Program-made: the position numbers and the translations under genes | The notes under the pieces: model-generated | What the model was told of the DNA's origin: nothing | Database searches by the model: none | The model's input: only the letters and a program-made list of their open reading frames with translations | In this document: one piece after another, positions 50,846 to 61,495 of the stretch | How positions within the stretch are numbered: the first letter of the stretch is position 1 | How the letters are laid out: every line of letters starts with the position of its first letter | NCBI RefSeq assembly: GCF_900109665.1 | Contig: NZ_FOAO01000010.1 | Location: 103,520-167,519, forward strand | Length of the DNA: 64,000 nucleotides | Direction: 5' to 3' | Source: Blastococcus sp. DSM 46786 | GTDB taxonomy: Bacteria; Actinomycetota; Actinomycetes; Mycobacteriales; Geodermatophilaceae

Positions 50846-50915
50846 ACGTCCAGCCGCTCCAGCGGACGTCCAGCCGCGTCACGGTGCGGCTGGAGATCCG
50901 GTGACGCGGCTGGAC
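50846..50915. terminator. Structured region between convergent genes
   Basis: GTCCAGCCGCGTCAC (50868-50882) and its exact complement (50901-50915) form a 15-bp stem. A second CGTCC/GGACG stem and a repeated ACGTCCAGCCGC precede it. It sits between the phosphoesterase and TetR stops, so it may terminate both. Confidence 0.6.
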
Positions 50916-50996
50916 CCCCGTGCCGTTGGCGCCGCAGGCCTCGGCACGGCGACCCCCGTCGCGGGCGGGGACCCCGGAGGGCGCCCGCTCCGCAGC

Positions 50997-51569
50997 TCAG
51001 GCCTGGGCGAGTGCGTCGAAGGCGGCCTCGATGCACTCCTCGAGCGTGCGCTCGCCGTCGCCGTCGGCCCAGGTGAGCAGCCCCGTCGTGTAGGCGGCCA
51101 GGTAGGCGCTGGCCACCACGAGATCGGCCGGCCGCGGCCGCCCTCCGTCCGCGCACGCCTCGGCGACCATCGTCGCGGTGATCCGGTCGAACTCTCCGGC
51201 ACGGTGCCGCAGCGAGCTGCTCCCGGCGATGATCTGCCAGCGCGCGTGCAGCTGGTCACGCACCTCGGCCCCGATCCCGGTGAGCGATTCGACCGCCGCC
51301 CGGCGGATGCGCAGCGCGAGGGGCAGGTGGGCCGGCTGCGCGGCGATGAGCGCGGCCACCTGCGCCGGCGCCATGAGCCGCATCACGACGTGCTCCTTGC
51401 TCGGGTAGTGCGCGTAGAAGGTGGGCACCGAGACCCCCGCCGCCGTGGCGAGGCGGCTGACGCTCACCCGGTCGAAGCCCTCGGTCTCGAAGAGCCCCAC
51501 GGCGGCCTCGAAGATGCGCTCGTGGGTGGCCTCCCACCTGCGCCTCCGCCAGTCCGGTGAGTCGGTCAC
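50997..51569 (-). CDS. TetR family transcriptional regulator
   Basis: The 190-residue protein has an N-terminal HTH (RIFEAAVGLFETEGFDRVSVSRLATAAGVSVPTFYAHYPSKEHVV) and a C-terminal helical ligand domain. The ligand and targets are unknown. Divergent from the GntR gene, with 150 bp between. GTG 51569 is chosen as the first start before the HTH with family-typical length. Confidence 0.88.
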   Translation of the reverse strand: MTDSPDWRRRRWEATHERIFEAAVGLFETEGFDRVSVSRLATAAGVSVPTFYAHYPSKEHVVMRLMAPAQVAALIAAQPAHLPLALRIRRAAVESLTGIGAEVRDQLHARWQIIAGSSSLRHRAGEFDRITATMVAEACADGGRPRPADLVVASAYLAAYTTGLLTWADGDGERTLEECIEAAFDALAQA

Positions 51570-51719
51570 CGGGTGATCATCGGTCGCCGGCCGGGTCCCT
51601 GCCAGCCGCCGCACCGCGGGCCGTCACGTTGGTTGCATGATGCACACCGCCGCTCACGGGATGTGACGTCCCATACGACATGACGACCAGACGTCTCCTC
51701 GGGCAGTACCTTTGGCCCC

Positions 51720-52460
51720 GTGGTGAATGCCGGGGCGGGACCGAAGTACCTGTCGGTCCGCGAGCACCTGCGCCGTCGGGTCGCCGCACTGCCCGAGCTC
51801 ACGCTGCTCCCGCCCGAACCGGTCCTCTGCGCCGAGTACGGGGTCAGCCGCATCACCCTGCGCCGGGCCGTGGACGGGCTGGTCGCCGACGGGCACCTCG
51901 TGCGCGAGCAGGGCCGGGGGACCTACGTGACCCGCCCCGCCATCCGGCACGAGTACCGCGAGAGCTTCGTGCACCGCATCGCGGGCTTCAACTCGGTGAT
52001 GACCGAGCAGGGAGCCCAGGTCGGCACGGCGGTGCTCACCCAGCGCGTCGTGCCGGTGCCGGCGCCCGTGGCCACCGAGCTGCAGCTGGAGCCGGCGTCC
52101 GACGTCGTGGAGCTGGTGCGGCTGCGCAGCGTCGACGGCACCCCCAACCACGTCGCGCACAGCTTCCTGCCGGCCGACGCCTATCCCGGGGCCGTGGACG
52201 CGGACTTCAGCCAGGGCTCGCTCTACGACTACCTGCGCCGGGAGTACTCCGCGGATCTCGCCCACGCCCGCATCGTGGTGGACGTCGGCACCGCCGCCCC
52301 CGACGAGGCCGACGCGCTCGGCGTGGTGGCCGGCTCGCCGCTGCTCGTCGTCCGGACGACGGTGCGCGACAGCGGCGGCCGGCCGCAGGTGCACAGCTTC
52401 TCCCGGCTGCGGCCGGACGTCAGCCAGGTGGAGTTCGAGGTCTCCGTGGGTGGGCGCTGA
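51720..52460 (+). CDS. GntR family regulator with UTRA domain
   Basis: The frame gives 246 residues. Winged helix (PKYLSVREHLRRRVAALPELTLLPPEPVLCAEYGVSRITLRRAVDGLVADGHLVREQGRGTYV) followed by a UTRA ligand domain (SFVHRIAGFNSVMTEQG...YDYLRREYS). HutC/FarR-type repressors of this class sense small metabolites. GTG 51720 or the next codon GTG 51723 can start it. The downstream SRPBCC gene begins just after the stop. Confidence 0.9.
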   Translation: MVNAGAGPKYLSVREHLRRRVAALPELTLLPPEPVLCAEYGVSRITLRRAVDGLVADGHLVREQGRGTYVTRPAIRHEYRESFVHRIAGFNSVMTEQGAQVGTAVLTQRVVPVPAPVATELQLEPASDVVELVRLRSVDGTPNHVAHSFLPADAYPGAVDADFSQGSLYDYLRREYSADLAHARIVVDVGTAAPDEADALGVVAGSPLLVVRTTVRDSGGRPQVHSFSRLRPDVSQVEFEVSVGGR

Positions 52461-52461
52461 C

Positions 52462-52932
52462 GTGCGCACCACCGCGACCGGTGCCCGCGAGGTGCCGCAG
52501 CGCCGTGCGGAGGTCTGGCGCGCGCTGGCGGTGCTCGAGCCCTACTGCGCGGTGTGCGACGTCTCCTACGTGCTGGACCGCGATGGCAGCCCCGGCGTCG
52601 GCACCACCTTCGTCTGCGCCCCCGGGGAGCTCGCGGGTACCGCTCCCCGGGCCGGCGCACCCCGCGGCGAGATCGTGACCTGGGAGCCGCGGTCGCGGGT
52701 CGGCACCCGCCTGGAGCTCACGCCCGAGACGTGGACGACGGAGATCGAGCTCACCGACACCGCCGACGGCGGCACGCGCGTGTCGATCACCATCGGGCAC
52801 GAGCCCACCGGTGGGAGCCGGGTGGTCCGCCGGCTGACGCGGAACGCCGTGCGCCGGTTGGTGCAGCGCACCGTCGACGCGGAGCTCGCCAAGGTGCCCG
52901 ACCACGTGGCGCAGGCGGCCGGGCGCGGCTGA
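52462..52932 (+). CDS. SRPBCC family protein
   Basis: The 156-residue START/polyketide-cyclase-like fold is seen in REVPQRRAEVWRALAVLEPYCAVCDVSYV..., GEIVTWEPRSRVGTRLEL, WTTEIELTDTADGGTRVSITIGHE and a long C-terminal helix. The ligand is unknown. GTG 52462 lies one base after the GntR stop, so it is co-transcribed. A GTG at 52450 would overlap the GntR gene. Confidence 0.78.
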   Translation: MRTTATGAREVPQRRAEVWRALAVLEPYCAVCDVSYVLDRDGSPGVGTTFVCAPGELAGTAPRAGAPRGEIVTWEPRSRVGTRLELTPETWTTEIELTDTADGGTRVSITIGHEPTGGSRVVRRLTRNAVRRLVQRTVDAELAKVPDHVAQAAGRG

Positions 52933-53156
52933 CCGGCGGTGCCGCGCCCGGTCCAGCGGGCCGTGGGCGCGCAGCCGGTGACGGGGCCCGGCCACGCCCG
53001 GCGCCGCTACCTCCTGGCGGGCCGTGATCGCCACCTCGATCCGGGAAATGACGCATCACTGCAAAGTGCAGGGGTAGTGGTCACGCCGAGCGCCGGTGTG
53101 CGCACCCGGCCCGGACCGGGGTCGCTGCGGCACCGGACGGACGAAGGAGAGCAACT

Positions 53157-53435
53157 GTGATCTGGGACCTTCTCGGACTGATCGTCATCGGGCTCGTCAT
53201 CGGTGTGCTGGCTCGGCTGATCACGCCGGGCAAGCAGCACCTCGGCTTCCTGGGCACGATCGCCCTGGGTGTCGTCGGCGCGCTGATCGGCGGGATCATC
53301 GCCAGCCTGATCGGCAGCGGGACCATCTTCGAGCTGAACGTGATCGGCTTCGTCGTCGCCGTCGTGGCGGCCGTCCTGCTGGTGGGCGTCGCGGAAGGGA
53401 TCTCCGGCCGGTCGAAGCGCGGCGCCGTCCGCTGA
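53157..53435 (+). CDS. GlsB/YeaQ/YmgE family stress membrane protein
   Basis: The 92-residue protein has three hydrophobic helices and Gly-rich turns (LLGLIVIGLVIGVLARLITPGKQHLGFLGTIALGVVGALIGG), typical of the transglycosylase-associated (GlsB) family; it is a general stress membrane protein. GTG has AGGAGAGC six bases upstream. The 224-bp gap before it contains no gene. Confidence 0.9.
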   Translation: MIWDLLGLIVIGLVIGVLARLITPGKQHLGFLGTIALGVVGALIGGIIASLIGSGTIFELNVIGFVVAVVAAVLLVGVAEGISGRSKRGAVR

Positions 53436-53459
53436 CCGCGCCCCGGGGCGCCGTCGGGC

Positions 53460-54098
53460 TCAGAGCTCGACGGACTCCCCGGGTGCCAGCCGCGCGTACG
53501 GCGTCGGTGTCCCCGGGCCGCGCTCCCCGAGCAACCCGCTCAGCACCCCGAGCCCGGTGTCGTTGAGCAGCCCGTCGTGCACGGCGAACGCCTGGTCGGC
53601 GTGCACCTCCCGCACGTAGTCGATGACGTCGGCCGCGCGCGACCACGGCGCGTGCAGCGGCAGCAGCAGCGTCGGGACGGGCGTGCCGGGCACGGTGAAG
53701 GCGTCGCCGGGGTGGAACACCTGCTCGTCGACGAGGAAGCCGATGTTGGCCACCCGGGGCAGCTCGGGGTGGATCTCCGCGTGCAGCTCGCCGTGCACCT
53801 GCACCTCGAACCCGGTGATCGTCACCGCGTCGCCGGCCCCGACCACGCGCACCCGGCTCCCGGCCCCCTCGAGCGCCGCCGCCACCGAGCGGTTGGTCCA
53901 CACCTCCAGCGAAGGGGTGGCCTCCAGCGCCGCCCGCAGCCGGTCGGCGACGAAGTGGTCGGCATGCTCGTGGGTGACCAGCACCGCCGTCGCGCCGTCG
54001 AGCGCCACCGGATCGGTGAACGCGCCGGGGTCGATGACCAGCCGGCGCTCGCCCTCGGAGAGGACCACGCAGGCGTGCCCGTGCTTGGTGAGCTCCAT
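53460..54098 (-). CDS. MBL-fold metal-dependent hydrolase
   Basis: The 212-residue metallo-beta-lactamase fold (UlaG-like) has MELTKHGHACVVL, VTHEHADHF (HxHxDH), a VFHPGDAF strand and a late FAVHDG His. The substrate is unknown. ATG 54098 starts exactly at the family N-terminus. Convergent with the GlsB gene. Confidence 0.88.
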   Translation of the reverse strand: MELTKHGHACVVLSEGERRLVIDPGAFTDPVALDGATAVLVTHEHADHFVADRLRAALEATPSLEVWTNRSVAAALEGAGSRVRVVGAGDAVTITGFEVQVHGELHAEIHPELPRVANIGFLVDEQVFHPGDAFTVPGTPVPTLLLPLHAPWSRAADVIDYVREVHADQAFAVHDGLLNDTGLGVLSGLLGERGPGTPTPYARLAPGESVEL

Positions 54099-54196
54099 GC
54101 CCCGATCCTGCACCCCGCTCCCGGGGCTCACCCCTCGGGGTGAGCAGCCGCCCGCACGCTGTCACCTGGGGCCGCCGCTCTGCCGACGTCCTCCGC

Positions 54197-54415
54197 ATGA
54201 TGCTGCAGACCACCGCGTTCGCCGCCGCCCGCAGCCGCGCCCACGGCCCGACCGCCGCGCTGTGGCACGCCGTGGAGCTGCACCGGCCGCCGGCCGAGGT
54301 GGACAGCGCCTGCGAGCTCACCGTCTGCGGCTCCCTGGCCCGGGTCACGACCGAGCAGCCGTGGCCGCTGCAGGCCTCCGACGTCTGCCCGGCCTGCGCC
54401 GCCCTCGCGCGGTGA
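54197..54415 (+). CDS. Small Cys-containing hypothetical protein
   Basis: The frame gives 72 residues from ATG 54197 (or from GTG 54140, 91 residues). It contains a [23 protein letters not shown] and ends DVCPACAAL, giving four Cys that could bind zinc. Codons favour G/C at third positions. No family recognised. It lies between an MBL gene (divergent) and an enoyl-CoA hydratase gene (convergent). Confidence 0.5.
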   Translation: MMLQTTAFAAARSRAHGPTAALWHAVELHRPPAEVDSACELTVCGSLARVTTEQPWPLQASDVCPACAALAR

Positions 54416-54508
54416 ACCCGTCGCCGGTGACGGCGACCCCCTGACGCCCTGCCGCCGGCCCGGACCCGACCCCCGGCGGCAGGTGCACACTCCCGCGGGC
54501 CGGCCGCC

Positions 54509-55285
54509 TCAGCGGCCGGTGAACCGCGGCGCGCGCTTGGCGAGGAACGCCTCGACCGCCTCGCGGTGGTCGGCGGACTGGCCCACCTGGTTCTGCAGCC
54601 GTCCCTCCAGCGCCAGCGTCTCCTCCAGGGAGTCGGTGGCCGCGGTGGCGAGCACCGTCTTCACCGCCCGGTACGCGGCGGTCGGCCCCGCGGCCAGCCG
54701 GGCCGCCAGCGCCTGCGCCTCCGGCAGCACCTGCTCCGGTGCTACGACGCGGTGCACCAGCCCCCACTCGGCGGCGGTCTCGGCCAGGAAGGGCTCGGGC
54801 AGCAGCAGGAGCTCGGCGGCGCGCGAGCCGCCCACGCTGTGCACGAGCCGGGCGGCCAGCGCCGAGTCGCTGGAGAGCCCGATGCCGGTGAACGCGGTGG
54901 TGAACTTCGCGCCGGCCGCGGCCACCCGCAGGTCGCCGGCGAGGGCCAGGCCCAGCCCCGCCCCGGCGCAGGCGCCGTTGATGCCCACGACGACCGGCAC
55001 GCGCAGGCCGGCCAGCGCCAGCACCAGCGGGTTGTACTCCCGCTCCACCACCGACAGCGGGGCCTCGGCGCCCCCCTGCATCTCCGCCAGGTGCTCGCCC
55101 AGGTCCTGCCCGACGCAGAAGGCGCGCCCGGTGCCGGTGAGGAGCACCGCGCGCACCGAGTCGTCCGCCGCGACGTCGCGCACCGAGGCCAGCAGGTCGG
55201 CGCGGGAGGCGTGGGTCAGGCCCGGGCGCAGCAGGGTGAGGGTCGCGACGCCGTCGGCGTCCTCCCGGGTCACGGTGTCGGGCAT
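54509..55285 (-). CDS. Enoyl-CoA hydratase/isomerase family protein
   Basis: The 258-residue crotonase fold has [13 protein letters not shown], the oxyanion-hole segment [28 protein letters not shown] and the C-terminal [12 protein letters not shown]. The motif set resembles PaaG-type isomerases as well as hydratases. ATG 55285 with a GGCGGGG site. Confidence 0.9.
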   Translation of the reverse strand: MPDTVTREDADGVATLTLLRPGLTHASRADLLASVRDVAADDSVRAVLLTGTGRAFCVGQDLGEHLAEMQGGAEAPLSVVEREYNPLVLALAGLRVPVVVGINGACAGAGLGLALAGDLRVAAAGAKFTTAFTGIGLSSDSALAARLVHSVGGSRAAELLLLPEPFLAETAAEWGLVHRVVAPEQVLPEAQALAARLAAGPTAAYRAVKTVLATAATDSLEETLALEGRLQNQVGQSADHREAVEAFLAKRAPRFTGR

Positions 55286-55658
55286 CGGCGCCCCGCCTTC
55301 CGGTCGCGGTCGGCCGCACGGCGCGGCCCTGTCGGCGATCACCTTGCCAGGCGGGGGCGCGCCCGCGTGCGGGGCCGGCCTCGCCGTGCGGCCGCCGTCC
55401 TCGCGGTGTGCGGCGAGGTGGGGGTGCGCACCCCGAGGTGCACGACGGCCGCGCCCCGAGGACGACGGACGTTCGTGCCCCTGTGCGCGTGCGGCGGCGG
55501 GGCGTGTAGCCCTCCGTGCACGAACTGCAACCGGCGCGCCGGTGTGGCGGGTGGGGCAGAAGGGGCGGGAGGGGGCATCCTCGGAGGTGGTGGACGATGA
55601 CCCAGTTGCGCGGCGCCACGGCCCGTGCGCAGGGCCGGACGGACGAGGAGTGACCCCC
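55286..55658. other. Gap upstream of the tandem kinases
   Basis: No frame with codon bias was found. It contains a perfect 14-bp palindrome GGGGTGCGCACCCC (55421-55434), and presumably the promoters for the leftward hydratase and the rightward kinases, though none could be placed with confidence. Confidence 0.45.
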
Positions 55659-57325
55659 GTGGTGGAACCAGGACGCAGGCGCCTGGGTGACCGCTACGAA
55701 CTGCAGCAGCTCATCGCCGCCGGCGGCATGGGGCAGGTCTGGCGCGGGCACGACGCCGCCCTGCACCGCCCGGTCGCGGTGAAGGTCCTGCGCAGCGAGT
55801 ACACCGGCGACCCGACCTTCGTCGCCCGCTTCCGGGCCGAGGCCCAGCACGCCGCCGGGCTCAACCACCCCGGCATCGCCGCCGTCTACGACTACGGCGA
55901 GGAGACCGCCCGCGACGGCTCGGGGGAGACGCTCGCCTACCTGGTGATGGAGCTCGTGGAGGGCGAGCCGCTGTCGGCGCTGCTGCGCCGGGAGGGGCGG
56001 CTGGACCCGGAGACGACGCTGTCGCTGCTCGGGCAGACCGCCGCCGCCCTGGCCGAGGCGCACCGCAGCGGGCTGGTGCACCGCGACGTCAAGCCCGGCA
56101 ACATCCTGGTCCGCCCCGACGGCGCTGTGAAGATCACCGACTTCGGCATCGCCTGGTCCGCGCGCGGCGTCGCCCTCACCCGCACCGGCCAGGTCATCGG
56201 CACGCCGCAGTACCTCTCCCCCGAGCAGGCCGAGGGGCGGCACGCCACGCCGGCCAGCGACGTCTACGCCCTCGGGCTGATCGGCTACGAGTGCCTCACC
56301 GGGCACCCGGCGTTCGAGGGCGACAACGCCGTCACCATCGCGCTCAAGCAGGTCCAGCAGGACCCCGAACCGCTGCCCGGCGAGCTGCCCCCCGGCGTCC
56401 GGACGCTGATCGGCCGCGCGCTGGTCAAGGACCCCGGCGCGCGGTTCCCCGACGGCGCCAGCTTCGCCGCCGCCGTGGCCGAGGTGCGGGCCGGTCGCCG
56501 TCCCGACCCGGGCACGGTGGCCGTGGACGCCGTGCCGCGGCGGCGCCGCTCGGCACCCGCCCGTCCCGCGGGCGCGCCCTCCTCGGCGCGGCGCCCCGGC
56601 ACCGGGGCGGCCCACCCGCCGGTCCCGCGGCGGCGCGGCCGGCTGGCGGTCGTGCTGCTGCCCCTCATCGGGTTGCTGGCCGGTGCCGCGATCACCGCCA
56701 CCCTGCTGCAGGCGCTCACCCAGGGCGGGACGCCGAGCACCGCCGCCGCGGCCGGGGAGCGGATCGACGGCAGCATCGTGCTCGAGGAGGCGGACTTCCT
56801 GGGCCGGCCGGTGGGCGAGGTGGCCGAGCGGCTGGCGGACCTCGGGCTGACCGTCACCGTCCGCGCCGAGGTGCGCGATGACGTCGCCCCCGACCGGGTC
56901 ACCGGGGTCGAGCCGGCCGGTCGCCCGCTGCGCGCCGGGGACCGCGTGGTCGTCCGCTACGCCGCCGCCACCGAGCAGCGGGACCGCCCGCGGGCGCCGG
57001 CGGTGACCGGCGCCGCCGTCGACCGCGCGGGGGCCTCCAGCGCCGCGTCGACCACCGAGGCCCCCGCGCCCACGACCGGCGCGGACACGGGCACGGACAC
57101 GGGCACGGACACGGGCACGGACACCGGCACCGGCACCGGCCCCGGCACGGGTGGGAGCACGGACGCCGGCACCTCCACGGCCACCACGACGCCCAGCCTC
57201 CCGGCGACCCCCACCCCGACCACCGGGGCGGGCCCGGAGCAGACCACCACGCCCACGACGACGACCGCGCCCAGCACGACCAGCGCCACCCCCACCACGG
57301 ACTCGTCGAGCCCCGCCACGGAGCA

Positions 57326-57329
<4 letters not shown>
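55659..57329 (+). CDS. Ser/Thr protein kinase (tandem copy 1)
   Basis: The frame gives 556 residues. The kinase domain has [37 protein letters not shown] and [17 protein letters not shown]. One membrane helix (about 335-355) and one PASTA-like outer domain ([20 protein letters not shown]) follow, then a Thr-rich tail with a TGTD repeat. It resembles PknA above. GTG 55659 has GAGGAG eight bases upstream. The stop overlaps the second kinase (GTGA). Confidence 0.9.
57084..57119 (+). repeat. Three perfect 12-bp tandem repeats in kinase copy 1
   Basis: GACACGGGCACG is repeated three times without change and encodes Thr-Gly-Thr-Asp repeats in the outer tail. Slippage could change its length. Confidence 0.85.
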
Positions 57330-58816
<1,487 letters not shown>

Positions 58817-58824
58817 CCGGCGGG

Positions 58825-59556
58825 TCACCCGCGGGACGGTGCCCCGCCCTCCCCGGACCGGTCCTCGCGGCCGGTGGCCAGCCACAGCGCCCCGCCGAGG
58901 GCGCCGAGCGCGGCGGTGAGCAGGAAACCCCGGTCGGTCCCGGCGCCGGGCAGCACGACCAGCACCCAGAAGACCGCCAGGCCGGTCAGCCCGCCCGCGG
59001 CGATCCGCCACCCCGTCCGGGCGCCCAGCCGCCGGCCGGCGCCGAGCGCCCCGGCGAACGCGGCCAGCCCCAGCAGGGTGCAGGCGGTGGCGAAGGCCGA
59101 CCACAGCGGGATGGCCGACCACGCCGACTCCGTGCCGAAGCGCAGCGACAGGCCGAGCTCCAGGAGCACCAGGGCGAGCGCCACCAGGCCGGCGCCGATC
59201 AGCGGGGTGCGGTCCCGCGGGGCACGCGGCTGCTCCGGGGGGCCGTCGGCCGCAGCCGGGGGAGCGGTCGGTGCCCCCAGGCCCGGCAGCCCGGGCACGA
59301 AGTCGACCGGGCCCGTGGGCTGGGCGGCGCCGGTGGGCGCCGGAACCGGGCCGGGCTGCGCCGCGGTCGAGCCACCCGGTGCCGTGGCCGGGCCGGCCTG
59401 CGCCGCGGGCGGGCGGACCGGCGCCGAGGGCGGCGGGAGCTGCTGCACCGTCGTCGGGCCGCCGGAGGCCGGTGCGGGCACCGGGATCTCCTGGGTCGAC
59501 GACTGCGCGGGGCCCGCGCCGGTCGGAGGGGTCTGCTGCTCGGACGGCGTGCTCAC
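58825..59556 (-). CDS. Pro-rich membrane protein, hypothetical
   Basis: The frame gives 243 residues. The first 125 are Pro/Ala/Gly-rich and probably disordered. Four hydrophobic helices follow (about 123-142, 150-170, 182-200, 207-225). No family recognised. GTG 59556 has GGAGG six bases upstream. Convergent with the kinase pair. Confidence 0.7.
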   Translation of the reverse strand: MSTPSEQQTPPTGAGPAQSSTQEIPVPAPASGGPTTVQQLPPPSAPVRPPAAQAGPATAPGGSTAAQPGPVPAPTGAAQPTGPVDFVPGLPGLGAPTAPPAAADGPPEQPRAPRDRTPLIGAGLVALALVLLELGLSLRFGTESAWSAIPLWSAFATACTLLGLAAFAGALGAGRRLGARTGWRIAAGGLTGLAVFWVLVVLPGAGTDRGFLLTAALGALGGALWLATGREDRSGEGGAPSRG

Positions 59557-59706
59557 GGGTGCCTCCAGGTCGGGCTCCGGCGGGACCACCGGTCGACGGC
59601 GGTGCGCCCTGCACGCTAGCGGCGCCGGGGCCGGCCGTCCGCACGCCACCCGGAGGAGGGTGCACCTGCGTCTGCCGGACCGGGCCGGCGCCCCTAGGGT
59701 CGGTCC

Positions 59707-60990
59707 GTGGTCACGCGCGCCGGCATCGTCGTCACCGGGACCGAGGTCCTCACCGGCCGGGTGACCGACCGGAACGGCCCCTGGCTGGCCGAGCAGCTGC
59801 GGCGCCTCGGTGCCGACGTCGGCCACGTCGTCGTCGTGGGCGACCGGCCCGAGGACCTGGTGGCCGCGCTGTCCTTCCTCTCCGGCACCGGCGTCGACCT
59901 GCTCATCACCACCGGGGGGCTGGGGCCCACCGCCGACGACCTCACCGCCCAGGTGGTGGGTGGGTTCCAGGGCCGCGACCTGGCGGTGGACCCCGCCCTC
60001 GAGCAGCGGATCGGCCGGATCGTGGAGCGGCTGATGGCCCGCCGCGGCTGGCGGGCCGACCCGGCGTCGACCGCGGCGGGGGTGCGCAAGCAGGCCCTGG
60101 TGCCCGACGGGGCCACCGTGCTGGAACCGGTCGGCACCGCCCCCGGCCTCGTCGTCCCGCCCGCGGCCGGCCGGACCGGGCCCCCGGTGCTCGTGCTGCC
60201 CGGCCCGCCGGGCGAGCTGCGGGGCATGTGGCCGGCGGCCGTCGCGGCGGCGCCGACCCGGGCCGCGCTGTCGGGAGCCGCGGAGCTGCGCCAGGAGACC
60301 CTGCGGCTGTGGGGGACGCTCGAGGCCCAGCTCGCGGCCACCCTGCGCGAGCTCGAGGCGGAGCTCGGCGGCCTGGAGATCACCACGTGCCTCCGGGAGG
60401 GCGAGCTGGAGATCTTGACCCGGTTCCCGGCGGCGGCCCAGCCGGCGTACGACCGGTTCGCGGCGCTCCTGGCCGAGCGGTACGCGGCCACGCTCTTCTC
60501 CACCGGCCCGACCCTCGACGACCTGGTCGCCACCGCGCTCGCCGAGCAGCGGCTGACGATCGCCGCCGGGGAGTCGTGCACCGGCGGGCTGCTGGTGGCC
60601 CGGCTCACCGAGCGGCCCGGCTCCTCCGCCGCGGTGCTGGGCGGGGTGACCGCCTACGCCGACGGGGCCAAGGAAGCGCTCCTCGGGGTGCCCGGCGAGC
60701 TGCTCGCGGAGCACGGCGCGGTCAGCCCGCAGGTGGCCCGTGCGCTGGCCGACGGCGTCCGCGCCCGCTTCGGCGCCGACATCGGGGTGGGCATCACCGG
60801 CATCGCCGGCCCCGGCGGTGGCACGGAGGCCAAGCCCGTGGGCACGGTGCACCTCTGCGTCGTCGGGCCGGACCGAGCCGAGGAGCGCTCGCTCGCCGTC
60901 CCGGGCAGCCGGACGGCGGTGCGGGAACGCTCCGTCACGATGGTGATGCACCTGCTCCGCACGCTGCTGCTGGGCGGTCCCGCGGCCTGA
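59707..60990 (+). CDS. cinA: CinA family protein (nicotinamide-nucleotide amidase-like)
   Basis: The frame gives 427 residues, normal for full-length CinA. The N-terminal MoaB-like domain has GTEVLTGRVTDRN and TTGGLGPTADD. The C-terminal PncC domain has ESCTGGLL, GGVTAYADGAKEALLGVP and GIAGPGGGTEAKPVG, the NMN deamidase residues. It converts NMN to nicotinate mononucleotide and may hydrolyse ADP-ribose. GTG start. Confidence 0.93.
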   Translation: MVTRAGIVVTGTEVLTGRVTDRNGPWLAEQLRRLGADVGHVVVVGDRPEDLVAALSFLSGTGVDLLITTGGLGPTADDLTAQVVGGFQGRDLAVDPALEQRIGRIVERLMARRGWRADPASTAAGVRKQALVPDGATVLEPVGTAPGLVVPPAAGRTGPPVLVLPGPPGELRGMWPAAVAAAPTRAALSGAAELRQETLRLWGTLEAQLAATLRELEAELGGLEITTCLREGELEILTRFPAAAQPAYDRFAALLAERYAATLFSTGPTLDDLVATALAEQRLTIAAGESCTGGLLVARLTERPGSSAAVLGGVTAYADGAKEALLGVPGELLAEHGAVSPQVARALADGVRARFGADIGVGITGIAGPGGGTEAKPVGTVHLCVVGPDRAEERSLAVPGSRTAVRERSVTMVMHLLRTLLLGGPAA

Positions 60991-61033
60991 GGGCGCAGGT
61001 GTCCGCCCCGCCCGGCGCGGGCACCTCCCGGCG

Positions 61034-61423
61034 GTGACGACGCTGACCGTGCACGCGACCGGGACCGCAGCGCCGGCGGAGGTCTGGGAGCGCTACGCCG
61101 TCCCCGCCCGCTGGCCGGGGTGGTCGCCGCAGATCACCGGTGTCGAACTGCCGGTCGACCGGCTGGCTCCCGGCGTCACCGGTCGCGTGCGTGGCCCGCT
61201 GGGGGTGGCGGTGCCCTTCACCGTCGAGCAGGTCGACGAGGCCGCCCGCCGGTGGTCGTGGCGCGTGGCGGTGGGCCCGCTGCACGTTCGGCTGCTGCAC
61301 TGGGTGGCCGAGGGTCCCGACGGCGGGACGACCACCGGGCTGCGGCTGACCGGGCCGGCGCCGCTCGTCCTGGCCTACGCTCCCGCCGCCCGCCTGGCCC
61401 TGGCGCGCCTGGTCCGCGGCTGA
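61034..61423 (+). CDS. SRPBCC family protein (polyketide cyclase-like)
   Basis: The frame gives 129 residues: TAAPAEVWERYAVPARWPGWSPQITGVELP, WSWRVAVGPLHVRLLHWV and a C-terminal helix LARLVRG. Typical small START-like fold; ligand unknown. GTG follows GGCGG; it lies 43 bases after cinA and may share its transcript. Confidence 0.75.
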   Translation: MTTLTVHATGTAAPAEVWERYAVPARWPGWSPQITGVELPVDRLAPGVTGRVRGPLGVAVPFTVEQVDEAARRWSWRVAVGPLHVRLLHWVAEGPDGGTTTGLRLTGPAPLVLAYAPAARLALARLVRG

Positions 61424-61495
61424 GCGCTCGTCTGGTCCGCGGATCGGCGGCCCGGACCGGGGGTGCGCCTGGATCACCTGAATTACGGTGCCGTC

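Noticed and set aside
51570-51719. GntR or TetR operator in the divergent gap
   Set aside because: Only weak half-site symmetry around 51671-51695; no convincing inverted repeat.
55421-55434. Operator call for the 14-bp palindrome
   Set aside because: In such GC-rich DNA short palindromes occur by chance; position relative to any promoter is unclear.
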